A stretch of 48,532 nucleotides of DNA from Actinotalea alkalitolerans (GTDB lineage: Bacteria; Actinomycetota; Actinomycetes; Actinomycetales; Cellulomonadaceae): positions 1 to 48,532 of the forward strand of contig NZ_JAMBPP010000023.1 in the NCBI RefSeq assembly GCF_023369855.1, in the 5' to 3' direction. The position numbers and the translations under genes are program-made. Positions within the stretch are counted from its first letter, which is position 1. Each line of letters starts with the position of its first letter. The notes under the pieces are model-generated. The model ran no database searches and was not told the DNA's origin. It was given only the letters and a program-made list of their open reading frames with translations. Positions 7,460 to 16,723 of this stretch are shown in pieces.

Positions 7460-7473
7460 ACGATATATATCGT
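7460..7473 (-). promoter_or_regulatory. perfect 14-bp palindromic PadR operator overlapping the -10 element
   Basis: ACGATATATATCGT reads the same on both strands and ends two bases before the PadR start codon. On the minus strand TATATA at 7469-7464 sits 12 to 7 bases before the ATG, where the -10 of a leaderless transcript should be. Binding of a PadR dimer here would block the promoter directly. PadR sites with ATAT cores flanked by CG are common; the assignment to this protein is inference. Confidence 0.7.
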
Positions 7474-7522
7474 GCGACGACCTATCAGAACAAGCCCCGG
7501 GGATCACGGTCGACCCCGACGC

Positions 7523-7909
7523 TCAGCGCCTCGAGCGCGACCGCCCCCGGGCGTGGCCGCTCGAGCCGGCCCCACCGCTGAAGAAGATCGACACACCGAG
7601 CAGGAAGCCGAAGTCGTACCAGCCGCCCGTGTTGTGCACCTCGTAGACGCCCACGCCCTCGGCGAAGAGCGAGACGACGAAGGTCACCGGGGCGATGAAC
7701 CCGTGCCACAGGCCCCACCAGAACCCCACCGCCGCGGTGCCGTCCGGGGCTGCGGTACCCACGGCCTCGTTGGCCCCGGGCGCGCAGGCGGCCAGCAGAA
7801 GCAGGGCGACGGCCGTGAGCACGAGGAGCGCACCCGTCCGCGGGGCAGGAGGGGCCGCAGAAGGGGACGTCGAACGTGGTGCCGGGCGAGGTGTCACGTG
7901 CAGGGACAT
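7523..7909 (-). CDS. small lipoprotein-like membrane protein of a widespread unnamed family
   Basis: 128 residues from ATG 7909, which follows GGAGG with 5-base spacing. A Pro/Ser-rich N-terminus leads to a hydrophobic stretch ending in the lipobox LAAC (C42), suggesting lipid attachment. The mature part holds WWGLWHGFIAPVTFVVSLF (64-82), the phrase YEVHNTGGWYDFGFLLGVS (89-107) and a basic tail. The His/Asn/Trp phrase recurs in small conserved hypothetical membrane proteins of many bacteria, from memory of the family; no biochemical role is known to me. It stands alone between the PadR pair and the dehydrogenase operon. A very long N-terminal segment before the lipobox (about 40 residues) is unusual and makes lipidation less certain. 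Confidence 0.75.
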   Translation of the reverse strand: MSLHVTPRPAPRSTSPSAAPPAPRTGALLVLTAVALLLLAACAPGANEAVGTAAPDGTAAVGFWWGLWHGFIAPVTFVVSLFAEGVGVYEVHNTGGWYDFGFLLGVSIFFSGGAGSSGHARGRSRSRR

Positions 7910-8013
7910 GGGGGCCTCCCCCACCAGGCAAGCCCTGCGGTCGACCCGCCGCCAGGGACCAAGGTCGCGCTGCGAACCTCGCCACCGGACCGCGGCACCA
8001 CCGGACCGCGAGG

Positions 8014-9081
8014 TCACGGCACCACCACGGTCATCCCCGCGCCGCCGCCCGGTCGATCCATCGCCGCGAGCGCGGCACCGGCGTGGTCCAGGTCGATCGT
8101 CCGCCCGACGAGCAGCTCGGGACGCAGCTCGCCGCTCGCGACCCGGGCGAGCATCGCGGGGTACTCGTGCGCGGCCATGCCGTGGCTGCCGTAGAGCTCG
8201 AGCTCCCAGCCGACCACCCGGTCCATCGGCAGGGCGGTGCGGGCGTGGTCGGCCAGCAGCAGACCGACCTGCACGTGCCGGCCGCGACGCCGCAGACCCA
8301 GCACCGAGGCGAGCGCCGTCGCGGGGTGCCCGAGGGCGTCGAGGGAGACGTGCGCACCGCCGTCGGTCAGCTCGGCGACACGTGTCGCGACGAGCTCGGG
8401 TGTGCTCACGTCGTCAGTCCCGGTCAGCGCCCCCGGGTCCACCACGGACTCGGCCCCCAGGACGAGGGCGGCCTCACGCGCCTGCGGGGAGACGTCGACC
8501 GCGATCACCCGTGCACCGCTCGCCGCGGCGATCATCACCGCGGACAGGCCGACCCCGCCGCAGCCGTGCACCGCGACCCGGTCGCCCGCCCGCACCCGGC
8601 CGTGGACCACGAGCGCGCGGTAGGCAGTCGCGAACCGGCAGCCCAACGACGCGGCGGTCACCGCCGTCATCCCCGGAGGCAGCCGGACCAGGTTCACGTC
8701 GGCGTGCCCGACAGCGACCTGCTCAGCGAACGACCCCCAGTGGGTGAACCCCGGCTGGGTCTGCTGCTCGCACACCTGCTGCTCCCCGGCCAGGCAGGCG
8801 GCGCACTCCCCGCATGCGCACACGAAGGGCACCGTGACCACGTCACCAGGCCGCCAGGCCGTCACCGAGGCGCCGACCTGCACCACGGTGCCGGCGAGCT
8901 CGTGCCCGGGGACGTGCGGCAGGGTGATGCCGTCGTCATGCCCCTGCCAGCCGTGCCAGTCGCTGCGGCACACCCCGGTGGCCTCGACCCGGATCACCGC
9001 GCCGTGCGGCGGGCAGGCCGGCACGGGGACGTCGCGCACCGAGGGCTCGACCCCGAACTCCTCGACCACCACGGCGCGCAT
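8014..9081 (-). CDS. zinc-dependent alcohol dehydrogenase (medium-chain)
   Basis: 355 residues. Catalytic zinc site in [11 protein letters not shown] and PGHELAG, a complete structural-zinc lobe with four cysteines in [17 protein letters not shown] (15-residue spacing as usual), and the NAD(P) motif [10 protein letters not shown]. It resembles zinc dehydrogenases acting on alcohols or threonine-like substrates; the precise substrate is unknown. ATG 9081 gives the canonical [10 protein letters not shown] opening. GTG 9120, which overlaps the upstream stop by four bases (GTGA), would add 13 residues and is a real alternative. Last gene of a run with a second dehydrogenase, an amidohydrolase and a PaiB-like protein. 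Confidence 0.88.
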   Translation of the reverse strand: MRAVVVEEFGVEPSVRDVPVPACPPHGAVIRVEATGVCRSDWHGWQGHDDGITLPHVPGHELAGTVVQVGASVTAWRPGDVVTVPFVCACGECAACLAGEQQVCEQQTQPGFTHWGSFAEQVAVGHADVNLVRLPPGMTAVTAASLGCRFATAYRALVVHGRVRAGDRVAVHGCGGVGLSAVMIAAASGARVIAVDVSPQAREAALVLGAESVVDPGALTGTDDVSTPELVATRVAELTDGGAHVSLDALGHPATALASVLGLRRRGRHVQVGLLLADHARTALPMDRVVGWELELYGSHGMAAHEYPAMLARVASGELRPELLVGRTIDLDHAGAALAAMDRPGGGAGMTVVVP

Positions 9082-9116
9082 GAGGTCCGCCGTCGACGGG
9101 CCGTGCCCCTGACCGC

Positions 9117-10157
9117 TCACGGCCGCAGCAGCACCTTGATCGCGGTCCGGCCGTCCATCGCCACGTACCCCTGCGCCACCTGGTCCAGCGGGAGCTCGAG
9201 GTCGAAGACGGGTGACGGGTCGATCACCCCGTCGAGCACGTCCTGCAGGAGCTCGGGCAGGTAGGCGCGCACCGGGGCGACCCCGCCGTGCACCGCGATG
9301 TTGCGGGTGAACAGGGTGCCCAGGGGAAGGCCGTCGGTGACCCCCGCGGGGACCCCCACGTACCCGACCGTGCCACCGGGCCGGGTGATCCCCACCGCGG
9401 TGTCCCACGAGGACTGCATCCCCACGCACTCGAGCACGTGCGGCACCCCGAGCCCGTCGGTCATGTCCGAGATCCGCGCGACGGCGTCGTCGCCGCGCTC
9501 GGTGACCACGTCCGTGGCACCGAAGAGCCGCCCGACGGCGATGCGGTCGGGGTGACGGCCGAGCAGGATGATGCGCTCGGCGCCGAGGCGTCGTGCCGCG
9601 AGCACCCCGCACAGCCCGACGGCGCCGTCGCCGACCACCGCCACGTGCGACCCCGGTCCCACCCCGGCCGAGAGTGCTGCGTGGTGCCCGGTGCCCATCA
9701 CGTCCGAGAGGGTCAGCAGGGCCGGCAGCCGGGCGTCATCGGGGCTCACCGGCGCGACCACCAGGGTGCCGTCGGCCTGCGGGCAGCGGACCATCTCGCC
9801 CTGGCCGCCGTCGACCCGGTCATCGCCCCACCCACCACCGTGCAGGCACGAGGTGTGCACCCCGGCGCGGCAGTGCGGGCACGTCCCGTCGCTCCACATG
9901 AACGGGGCGATGACGACGTCACCGGGGCGCACGGTGCGCACGTCGGCGCCGACCTCCTCGACGACCCCGAGGAACTCGTGGCCGATGCGGGCCGGGCCGC
10001 CGGGCCGCTCGGCGGTCCTGCGGTAGGGCCACAGGTCGCTGCCGCAGATGCATGACAGCAGCACCCGCACCACGGCGTCGGTCGGTGCGAGCAGGACGGG
10101 GTCGGGGACCTCCTCGACGCGCACGTCGAAGCCACCGTGGATGATCGTCGCCTTCAT
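9117..10157 (-). CDS. zinc-dependent dehydrogenase, formaldehyde-dehydrogenase-like subgroup
   Basis: 346 residues opening [20 protein letters not shown]. Catalytic zinc ligands are in [12 protein letters not shown] and IGHEFLG. The structural-zinc lobe reads [16 protein letters not shown], three Cys plus an Asp in the first ligand place, a variant seen in glutathione-independent formaldehyde dehydrogenase relatives. The Rossmann motif [10 protein letters not shown] follows. It probably oxidises an alcohol or aldehyde with NAD(P); substrate unknown. It starts 20 bases after the amidohydrolase and its stop overlaps the possible GTG of the next dehydrogenase, so the genes are an operon. ATG 10157 is preceded by GATGAGG. 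Confidence 0.88.
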   Translation of the reverse strand: MKATIIHGGFDVRVEEVPDPVLLAPTDAVVRVLLSCICGSDLWPYRRTAERPGGPARIGHEFLGVVEEVGADVRTVRPGDVVIAPFMWSDGTCPHCRAGVHTSCLHGGGWGDDRVDGGQGEMVRCPQADGTLVVAPVSPDDARLPALLTLSDVMGTGHHAALSAGVGPGSHVAVVGDGAVGLCGVLAARRLGAERIILLGRHPDRIAVGRLFGATDVVTERGDDAVARISDMTDGLGVPHVLECVGMQSSWDTAVGITRPGGTVGYVGVPAGVTDGLPLGTLFTRNIAVHGGVAPVRAYLPELLQDVLDGVIDPSPVFDLELPLDQVAQGYVAMDGRTAIKVLLRP

Positions 10158-10176
10158 GCCCTCATCCTGCCTGCCG

Positions 10177-11718
10177 TCACAGCGTCGTGTGGGTCCACCG
10201 GCCTGCGAGCATCGTCGCCACGACGGGCATCTGGCGCAGGGCGGTGGCCGGATCACGCGGGTCCGTGTCGAGCACGACGAGGTCGGCGGGCTGGCCGGCA
10301 CCCACGTGGGTGCGCACCGAGCCGTGCAGCGCGGTCAGCCGGTCGAGCCGCTGCTCGGGGTGCCAGGCGGGGCGGCCGCCGCGGGTCCGGTGCACCGCGG
10401 CGTCGATCGCGACCCACGGGTCCAGGGGGGCGACGGGCGCGTCGGAGCCCAGCGCGAGCCGTGCACCGGTCCGGGCCAGGGTCGCGTACGCGAACGCCCG
10501 GTCGGTGCGTCCCACCCAGTGCCGGTCGGCGACGTCCCGGTCGTCCATCGCGTGCTCGGGCTGGATGCTCGCGACCACTCCCAGGGCAGCCATCCGCTCG
10601 GCGTCGGGCACGGTGAGCAGCTGGGCGTGCTCGATGCTCCCTCGTGCGCCGGTGGCCTCGAACGCGTCGAGGGCCAGGGTGTTGGCGTGGTCGCCGATGG
10701 CGTGGATCGCGCAGCTCAGACCACCGCCGTGGGCACGGGCCATCAGGGGGACGAGCTCCTCGGGCGGCACCGTGAGCATCCCGTGGGCGTGGGGCCCGCT
10801 CAGGCCCGGGTAGGGGTCGTGGCAGAAGGCGGTCCGGGTGTTGAGCGACCCGTCGCTGATGACCTTGAGGGGTCCCAGGGCGAGGAGCCCGCCGTCGAGC
10901 CCGGGCAGGAGGTCCCCCGAGGCCAGGCCGAGGGCGAGCGCGTGGTCGAGGTGCTGGGGCCACACCCCGGCCTCGACCCGCAGGGAGCGTGACCCCTCGC
11001 GGATGCGGCGGGCCCACGCGGAGATGTTGTCGGCGATCTCGAGCTCGACGATCCCCACGACCCCGCGGGCGGCGGCGGCGCGTGCGGCGTCGTGCACCCA
11101 GCGGTCGAGCACGTCACCCGTCACCTCGTCGATGCCGCCCGCCACGGCGAACCACTCGGCCTCGCGCAGCAGGCCGGTCTCGTGACCGGTCGACCCGAGG
11201 CGCACCAGGGCCGGGGAGCTGAGCCACCCGCAGTGCAGGTCGCTCGAGACCGCGACCACCGGGCTCGGCGGCAGCCCGGCTGCGGCGATGGCCCGGTCGA
11301 GCAGGTCGGCCGTCGGCGCGTCGTCCCAGAGCCCGTCCCGGAAGCCGTGGGCCACGAGCATCGCGCCCTCGGGAAGGGGCCGGTCGCGCAGGCGTGCGGC
11401 GATCAGGGTCGCCGCGTGGGCCGCCGACGTCGCACCCGCGAGGTCGAGGCGCTGGCGGGCCAGGGCCCACTGGTCCATGTGGACGTGCGCGTCCCACAGC
11501 CCGGGCATCAGCCAGCGCCCGTCGAGGTCCAGCACCTCGACCCCGGGTTCCACGAGCCGAGGCCCGACGGCGGCCACCAGCCCGTCGCGCAGCAGCACGT
11601 CCACCGGCGCGTCCTCGGGGGACGCGCCGTGCAGGGTGTCGACCACGCGGACCCCGCGCAGCAGCAGCGGCCGCGCGGACGCCGCGCCCCCGCCCACGCC
11701 GCTCACCGGCCCGGCCAT
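10177..11718 (-). CDS. amidohydrolase family 3 protein (YtcJ-like)
   Basis: 513 residues. An N-terminal beta-sandwich segment leads to the metal site LWDAHVHMDQW (H78, H80), then GPLKVISDGSL, SCAIHAIGDHAN, IEHAQLL and LALGSDAPVAPLDPW, the ordered signature of the YtcJ/NfdA group that cleaves N-acyl or formamide bonds. The sandwich closes at the C-terminus with QPADLVVLDTDP. The metal ligands appear complete, so the enzyme should be active; the natural amide is unknown. Its start overlaps the PaiB-like gene by 16 bases, and it is followed after 20 bases by a dehydrogenase, suggesting the released product is oxidised. Confidence 0.88.
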   Translation of the reverse strand: MAGPVSGVGGGAASARPLLLRGVRVVDTLHGASPEDAPVDVLLRDGLVAAVGPRLVEPGVEVLDLDGRWLMPGLWDAHVHMDQWALARQRLDLAGATSAAHAATLIAARLRDRPLPEGAMLVAHGFRDGLWDDAPTADLLDRAIAAAGLPPSPVVAVSSDLHCGWLSSPALVRLGSTGHETGLLREAEWFAVAGGIDEVTGDVLDRWVHDAARAAAARGVVGIVELEIADNISAWARRIREGSRSLRVEAGVWPQHLDHALALGLASGDLLPGLDGGLLALGPLKVISDGSLNTRTAFCHDPYPGLSGPHAHGMLTVPPEELVPLMARAHGGGLSCAIHAIGDHANTLALDAFEATGARGSIEHAQLLTVPDAERMAALGVVASIQPEHAMDDRDVADRHWVGRTDRAFAYATLARTGARLALGSDAPVAPLDPWVAIDAAVHRTRGGRPAWHPEQRLDRLTALHGSVRTHVGAGQPADLVVLDTDPRDPATALRQMPVVATMLAGRWTHTTL

Positions 11719-12350
11719 GCGGCGTGCCGGGTCATCTCCGCGCGCATCTGGGCCGCGAGACGTGGGTTGGTGTACGGATGGTCGGCGTCGTGCGGGTCAC
11801 GTTCGAGCTCGGCGACGACCCGCTGGGCGACCGCGAGCGGCTTGTCCTGGCTGAGCTTGGACTTGCCCTGCCATCGGGTCACCCGCAGCCGGAAGCCAAC
11901 CGCCCCGGGGGCGATCTGGTGCGCGTACTCCTCGACCTGGGGCAGCGTCACCGGGTCGGGCATGACCCGCTCGTAGCGGTCCGTGGTGTCCGAGAGCACC
12001 GTGTAGGTGTCCTCGGGGCCGAGCAGCTCGGGCACCCCGTAGAGGTGCACGGCGAGGTAGTTCCAGGTCGGCACGGCCGGGCTGGTCCCGTACCAGCCGG
12101 GCGAGACGTAGCCGTAGGGCCCCTCGACCACGAGCATCACCTCGCTGCTGCCCAGGTCGTGGTGCACCTCGTCAGGCCGTCCCACGTGGCTCACCACGGT
12201 GAACGCGTCGGCGTCCTCGACGAGCACCGGGACGTGCGAGGCCACCAGGCCCTCGGCGGTGTGGCTCACCAGGGTGGCCCAGCCGTTGTCCCGGACCAGG
12301 GCACGCGCGCGGTCCTCGTCGGTCAGCGCGTAGACGGGCGTGTGGATCAT
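11703..12350 (-). CDS. PaiB-like FMN-binding split-barrel protein
   Basis: 215 residues beginning MIHTPVYALTDEDRARALV. Family marks are the SHTAEGLVASHVPVLVED strand pair, the GPYGYVSPGWYGT segment with PTWNYLAVHLYG, and a C-terminal LSQDKP motif. PaiB of Bacillus was described as a negative regulator of sporulation genes; the fold is a flavin-reductase-like split barrel, so an FMN- or heme-dependent role is as likely as DNA binding. The start follows GGAGG with 8-base spacing. First gene of a likely four-gene transcript ending with two dehydrogenases; an inverted repeat CGCCCC/GGGGCG at 12386-12399 lies in its leader. Confidence 0.88.
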   Translation of the reverse strand: MIHTPVYALTDEDRARALVRDNGWATLVSHTAEGLVASHVPVLVEDADAFTVVSHVGRPDEVHHDLGSSEVMLVVEGPYGYVSPGWYGTSPAVPTWNYLAVHLYGVPELLGPEDTYTVLSDTTDRYERVMPDPVTLPQVEEYAHQIAPGAVGFRLRVTRWQGKSKLSQDKPLAVAQRVVAELERDPHDADHPYTNPRLAAQMRAEMTRHAAWPGR

Positions 12351-12525
12351 GAGCGGCCCTCCGAGGTCGAGCGTGTCGCGGATGACGCCCCGAGGGGCGC
12401 GTGGACCCCAGCACCGCGGTCAGAGGCAGACTCTGCCACGAGCACCGGGCATCTGCGCCGCAAGCCGCCGTCGGCCTGTCCTGCGGCACGCCGGGCCAGG
12501 ACGGGAGTCCTCGACCCGCTGACGG

Positions 12526-13206
12526 TCAGGACCCTGCGGCCCCGGCCGCCGTGACGGCGGCGATGCTCGCGGCCGTGGCAGCCGCCACGGCCTCGACGGC
12601 CTTGCGGACGGCTTCGCCGGCGAAGCCGCCCGCGGCGACCGCCTTGGCACGCCTGCGCAGCTCCCGCTTCGGGATGCCGACCTCACGCAGGACCTTGGGC
12701 ACCTGGTCGACGGCCTGGAGCAGGGCGATGAGGGCGGACTCGTCGTGGGTCGGTGTGCGGCCGACGACGAGCACGTCGTGCAGAGCGTCCCGGAGCCTGC
12801 GCTCGTGCGCGACATCCACGGCGGGCCACGACCGCGTCGGGAAGACGCCCAGGATCCTGCCCTGCTCGGCACGCAGGACGCCACGGGACGTCAGCCGGTG
12901 CAACAGCTCGGGCCGCAGCCCCTTGCCGAGCGTCGACAGGGCCGACTGCGGCTTCTTGGGGCCCATCACCTGGATCCGGCGCAGCGCCTCGTCGAGGACC
13001 GTGTCACCGGTGGGCGTGAGGTCACGGACGACGAGCAGGCCCGCCCTGACCGGCTCCCCCGGACCGGTCACGTCCACCCGTCCGCGGGTCGCCAGGTCGA
13101 GCATCACCGCGCCGGACAGCGCCAGGTCGAGACGCGTCGTGTCCACGATCGCCTTGCCCGACACGTCGTCGAGCAGGAGGAGCAGCACGTCCTCGGCCAG
13201 GATCAT
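12526..13206 (-). CDS. GPP34-family (Golgi phosphoprotein 3-like) lipid-binding protein
   Basis: 226 residues opening MILAEDVLLLLLDDVSGKA, the usual start of bacterial GPP34 proteins, followed by LALSGAVMLDLATRGRVDV and a basic helical C-terminus (KRELRRRAKAVAAGGFAGEA) that could meet membranes. In eukaryotes GOLPH3 binds phosphatidylinositol 4-phosphate; the bacterial proteins are uncharacterised. The last 25 residues are Ala-rich and low in complexity. ATG 13206 has only a weak ribosome site (GGTGGGC). Monocistronic by spacing: 175 bases separate it from PaiB and 100 from the siderophore protein, the latter gap holding the palindrome CCCCGCCGGCGGGG at 13259-13272. Confidence 0.85.
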   Translation of the reverse strand: MILAEDVLLLLLDDVSGKAIVDTTRLDLALSGAVMLDLATRGRVDVTGPGEPVRAGLLVVRDLTPTGDTVLDEALRRIQVMGPKKPQSALSTLGKGLRPELLHRLTSRGVLRAEQGRILGVFPTRSWPAVDVAHERRLRDALHDVLVVGRTPTHDESALIALLQAVDQVPKVLREVGIPKRELRRRAKAVAAGGFAGEAVRKAVEAVAAATAASIAAVTAAGAAGS

Positions 13207-13306
13207 CTGCCCACCGTAGGGCGCCGGCACGGTGGGCGCGGTGGGTTCCGGGCAGCGTCCCCGCCGGCGGGGTGGTGGTTCGCGCCGGGCCCTCAGGGAT
13301 GGCTCG

Positions 13307-14329
13307 TCAGCCTTCCGCGCGGCCGACCCGCCAGTAGCCCATGAAGGCCACCGCGGTGCGGTCCACGCCGATGTCACGCACGAGGAAGCGACGCAGCGAC
13401 TTGACCACGCCTGCCTCGCCCGCGATCCAGGCGTAGACACCGTCCGGCGCACGGGCCTCGAGGGGCACCTCCCACAGGGTGCCGTGGTCGAGGTCGACGT
13501 CCTCCGGCTCGGACCCCGCACGCCGGGCCGCGAGGCGCTCGGTGACGAGGAGCTCGGCGGCCTCCCGGACCGCTCGGTCCAGCAGGGACCCGTGCGCCGC
13601 GGTGGACCCTTCGTGGGCCCGGGGCAGCCAGCGGACCTCGACACCCGCGGCCAGACGCAGGTCCAGCTCGTCGTGCTCGGTCGGCACCTCGAGAAAGGCC
13701 TGCGCCTGCGTCCCGGCGGGCAGCGACTCGAGGATCGAGCAGATGGCCGGTACCGCGGTCTCGTCGCCGGCGAGCAGCAAGGTCGTCGCGTCAGCGGGCG
13801 GGCGCCACTCGATCCCGGTGGGCGGGCCGTCGTGGCGAGCGTTCGGGCCGATCAGCACCAACGGGTCGCCCGGTCGGGCTGCGGCGCACCACCGCACGGC
13901 CGGACCCACGTCGGCGGTGCAGCTGCAGCCGAGCACCCGGGCCAGGCCGCAGCCGCGGGTGGTGACCTCACCGGGGGCGACGCCGTGCAGCACCACGTCG
14001 ACGTCGACCTCGCACTGCTCGGGACGCACGGCCCGGACGGTGTAGGTGCGCAGCGACTCGCGCTCGTGGTCGGGCTTGCTGCGCCATGCGGTGAACCAGT
14101 CATCGGCCACGAACATGCCCACGTCGACCCGCGCCCCGCAGGCGGCGGGCAGGACGAGCTTGATCCGCTGGTCCAGGCCGGTGGTCCCGAAGTCGCACAG
14201 GTCGGGACCGGTGAAGGTCATCCGCAGGAAGCTGGGGCTGAGCCGGCGGGCACGGAGCACCTGGACCTCGAAGCCCCGGTACGCCGGTTCGGCGCGCTGT
14301 GGGGCCGTGATCAGGGTGGCGGCCGACAT
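13307..14329 (-). CDS. siderophore-interacting protein (FAD/NAD(P)H ferric-siderophore reductase)
   Basis: 340 residues. SIP/ViuB-type flavoprotein that reduces ferric siderophores in the cytosol. The FAD-binding barrel shows LRTYTVRAV, the family R-x-Y-T/S motif, followed by DVVLHGVAPG; the NAD(P)-binding SIP domain shows LLLAGDETAVPAICSILESL and ends in YAWIAGEAGVVKSLRRFL and AFMGYWRVGRAEG, all standard. An iron-box sequence lies 52-80 bases upstream, so expression should rise when iron is scarce. No siderophore transporter is adjacent, so uptake must be encoded elsewhere. ATG 14329 is followed by an immediately conserved N-terminus. Confidence 0.93.
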   Translation of the reverse strand: MSAATLITAPQRAEPAYRGFEVQVLRARRLSPSFLRMTFTGPDLCDFGTTGLDQRIKLVLPAACGARVDVGMFVADDWFTAWRSKPDHERESLRTYTVRAVRPEQCEVDVDVVLHGVAPGEVTTRGCGLARVLGCSCTADVGPAVRWCAAARPGDPLVLIGPNARHDGPPTGIEWRPPADATTLLLAGDETAVPAICSILESLPAGTQAQAFLEVPTEHDELDLRLAAGVEVRWLPRAHEGSTAAHGSLLDRAVREAAELLVTERLAARRAGSEPEDVDLDHGTLWEVPLEARAPDGVYAWIAGEAGVVKSLRRFLVRDIGVDRTAVAFMGYWRVGRAEG

Positions 14330-14380
14330 GGTGCTCCTCGGGAGAGACGAGGGCCCACGGGCCCGCTCTGACGACCCGAG

Positions 14381-14409
14381 TAAAGCATAGGCTTACCTTA
14401 GTGAGGTAA
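14381..14409 (-). promoter_or_regulatory. IdeR/DmdR-type iron box upstream of the siderophore-interacting protein
   Basis: On the minus strand TAAGGTAAGCCTATGC (14400-14385) closely follows the IdeR/DtxR consensus (TWAGGTWAGSCTWACC). Next to it, TTACCT (14393-14398) and AGGTAA (14404-14409) form an inverted repeat with a 5-base spacer, so two overlapping sites may exist. Position just before the SIP gene matches iron-dependent repression. Confidence 0.75.
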
Positions 14410-14439
14410 CCCTGTCTCGCCGTCCGGCTGTGAGCCCTG

Positions 14440-15372
14440 TCACGTCCCGACCGACGGCAGCTCGAGCTCCCGTCCGGTCAGCCGGCGGAACGCGTCCAGG
14501 TAGCGCTCGCGCGTCAGGTGCACCACCTCGTCGGGCAGGGGCGGGGGCGGGCGGTCCCCCGCACGGTCCCAGCCCGAGGCCGAGGACGTCAGCCAGTCCC
14601 GCACGTACTGCTTGTCGAAGCTGGGCTGGGCCCGGCCCGGGGCCCAGCCGTCGACCGGCCAGAAGCGCGAGGAGTCGGGGGTGAGCACCTCGTCGCCCAG
14701 CACGATCTCCCCGGCGTGCGGACCACCTGTCGCCCGTCCGAACTCGAGCTTGGTGTCGGCCAGGATGACTCCACGCTCCCGGGCCAGCCCCTCGGCCCGG
14801 GCGTAGACCTCGAGAGTCAGGTCGCGCAGCCGCTCGGCGTCCTGCGCACCGATCTGCGCGGCGACCGTCTCCAGGCTCACGTTCTCGTCGTGCTCACCCA
14901 CCGCGGCCTTGGTCGCCGGGGTGAAGATCGGCTCCGGGAGCCGCGAGCCGTCCTCGAGTCCCGCAGGCAGCCGCACCCCGCAGACCGCTCCACCGGTGCG
15001 GTACTCGACCAGGCCCGACCCCGTCAGGTAGCCGCGGGCCACGCACTCCACCGGGAACATCTCGAGCCGCCGGCAGACCATCGCCCGACCCGCCACCTGC
15101 ACCGGGACACCGTCGGGCCCGTCGCTCGAGGCCGTCACCACGTGGTGCGGCACCAGGTCGGACAGCTGCTCGAACCACCACAGGCTGAGCTGGGTCAGCA
15201 CCGTCCCCTTGCCCGGCACCGTGGTGCTGAGCACGTGGTCGTAGGCGCTGATGCGGTCGCTCGCCACGACCAGGACGACGTCCCCCTCGGGGTGGTCCCC
15301 GGCGGGCAGGTAGAGGTCACGGACCTTGCCCGAGTACGCATGCGTCCAGCCCGGCAGATCGAGGATCGTCAT
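14440..15372 (-). CDS. purC: phosphoribosylaminoimidazole-succinocarboxamide synthase
   Basis: 310 residues. Joins CAIR and aspartate using ATP to form SAICAR. The hallmark segments are GKVRDLYLP (phosphate-binding start), [21 protein letters not shown], the [13 protein letters not shown] turn, [10 protein letters not shown] and [13 protein letters not shown]. Length and order are those of the long-type bacterial PurC. ATG 15372 follows a GAGGG site. It lies 73 bases downstream of purD, all on the minus strand, as the third gene of a purA-purD-purC set. Confidence 0.96.
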   Translation of the reverse strand: MTILDLPGWTHAYSGKVRDLYLPAGDHPEGDVVLVVASDRISAYDHVLSTTVPGKGTVLTQLSLWWFEQLSDLVPHHVVTASSDGPDGVPVQVAGRAMVCRRLEMFPVECVARGYLTGSGLVEYRTGGAVCGVRLPAGLEDGSRLPEPIFTPATKAAVGEHDENVSLETVAAQIGAQDAERLRDLTLEVYARAEGLARERGVILADTKLEFGRATGGPHAGEIVLGDEVLTPDSSRFWPVDGWAPGRAQPSFDKQYVRDWLTSSASGWDRAGDRPPPPLPDEVVHLTRERYLDAFRRLTGRELELPSVGT

Positions 15373-15445
15373 GCCCTCAGCATCCCAGCAGGTCCACCGA
15401 GCCGGCAGCGCGGTCCGCGTGGCGACCCGTGGCGGCTGGGAGCAC

Positions 15446-16723
15446 TCAGAGGGTCGGCATGGTCGCGGCGATGTCGGACCGGTGGTGCGCGCCCCGCAGC
15501 TCGATCAGGGCGAGCCCCGCGTACGCGGTCTCGCGAGCGACCGCGAGGTCGGGCCCGACACCCACTACCGACAGCACCCGCCCGCCCGAGGAGACCAGAC
15601 GACCGTCGTCGTCGGCACTCGTCCCCGCGTGCAGCACGTGCACCCCGGCCAGCTCCTCGGCGTCGTCCACGCCGGCGACCTCATCTCCGGCCCGCACCGT
15701 CCCGGGGTAGCCGTGCGCCGCGAGCACCACCGTCACCGCGGCGTCGTCGAGCCACCGCAGCGGCGGCTGGTCGGCGAGGTGACCCGTCGCCGCAGCCAGC
15801 AGCACCTCGGCCAAAGGGGTCGCCAGCCGGGCCAGGACCACCTGCGTCTCCGGGTCGCCGAAACGCGCGTTGAACTCGATCACGCGCACCCCACGGCTGG
15901 TCAGCGCCAGACCGCAGTACAGGACACCCGCGAAGGGTGTGCCGCGACGGTGCATCTCGTCGACGGTGGGCTGCGCGACCCGCTCGACCACCTCGGCCAC
16001 CAGGTCCTGCGGGGCCCACGGCAACGGTGAGTAGGCGCCCATCCCGCCGGTGTTGGGGCCCTGGTCGCCGTCGAGCGCACGCTTGAAGTCCTGGGCCGGG
16101 GCGAGCGGCACCACGGTCGTGCCGTCGCTCAGGCAGAACAGCGACACCTCGGGACCGTCGAGGAACTCCTCGATGACCACGGCCGCCTCGTCCTGCGCAC
16201 GGCGCACCAGGCAGGCCCGTGCGTGCGCGAGCGCCTCGTCCCGGTCGGAGGTCACGACCACGCCCTTGCCCGCTGCGAGGCCGTCGTCCTTGACCACGTA
16301 CGGCGGGCCGAAGGCGTCCAGCGCGTCGACGACCTGCTGCTCGGTCGTGCAGACGTGGGCCATCGCGGTCGGCACACCCGCCGCAGCCATCACGTCCTTG
16401 GCGAAGGCCTTGGAGCCCTCGAGGGCGGCAGCCTGCGCGCTCGGCCCGAAGCAGGCGATGCCCGCCTCACGCACCGCGTCGGCGACCCCCGCGACCAACG
16501 GCGCCTCCGGGCCCACGACGACCAGGTCGGCCCCCAGCTCGGTGGCCAGCCCCGCGACCCCGCGCGAGTCCATCGGGTCGACGTCGTGCAGGGTGGCCAG
16601 GCGCGCGATGCCGGGGTTCCCGGGGGCCGCATGCAGCTCATGACCCTCGGGAGCGTCCTCCCGGTGCAGCGCGTGGACGATGGCATGCTCGCGGGCACCC
16701 GAACCGACGACGAGGATCCTCAC
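15446..16723 (-). CDS. purD: phosphoribosylamine-glycine ligase (GAR synthetase)
   Basis: 425 residues opening with the ATP-grasp phrase [14 protein letters not shown]. Second step of purine synthesis: phosphoribosylamine plus glycine and ATP to GAR. Visible are [15 protein letters not shown], the ATP-grasp lysine region [27 protein letters not shown], and [11 protein letters not shown], the metal/ATP end motif. GTG 16723 overlaps the purA stop by four bases (GTGA), showing translational coupling. Confidence 0.96.
   Translation of the reverse strand: MRILVVGSGAREHAIVHALHREDAPEGHELHAAPGNPGIARLATLHDVDPMDSRGVAGLATELGADLVVVGPEAPLVAGVADAVREAGIACFGPSAQAAALEGSKAFAKDVMAAAGVPTAMAHVCTTEQQVVDALDAFGPPYVVKDDGLAAGKGVVVTSDRDEALAHARACLVRRAQDEAAVVIEEFLDGPEVSLFCLSDGTTVVPLAPAQDFKRALDGDQGPNTGGMGAYSPLPWAPQDLVAEVVERVAQPTVDEMHRRGTPFAGVLYCGLALTSRGVRVIEFNARFGDPETQVVLARLATPLAEVLLAAATGHLADQPPLRWLDDAAVTVVLAAHGYPGTVRAGDEVAGVDDAEELAGVHVLHAGTSADDDGRLVSSGGRVLSVVGVGPDLAVARETAYAGLALIELRGAHHRSDIAATMPTL

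Noticed and set aside
8237-8623. Plus-strand frames inside the dehydrogenase region
   Set aside because: Cys/Arg/Ser-rich shadows of minus-strand zinc dehydrogenases.
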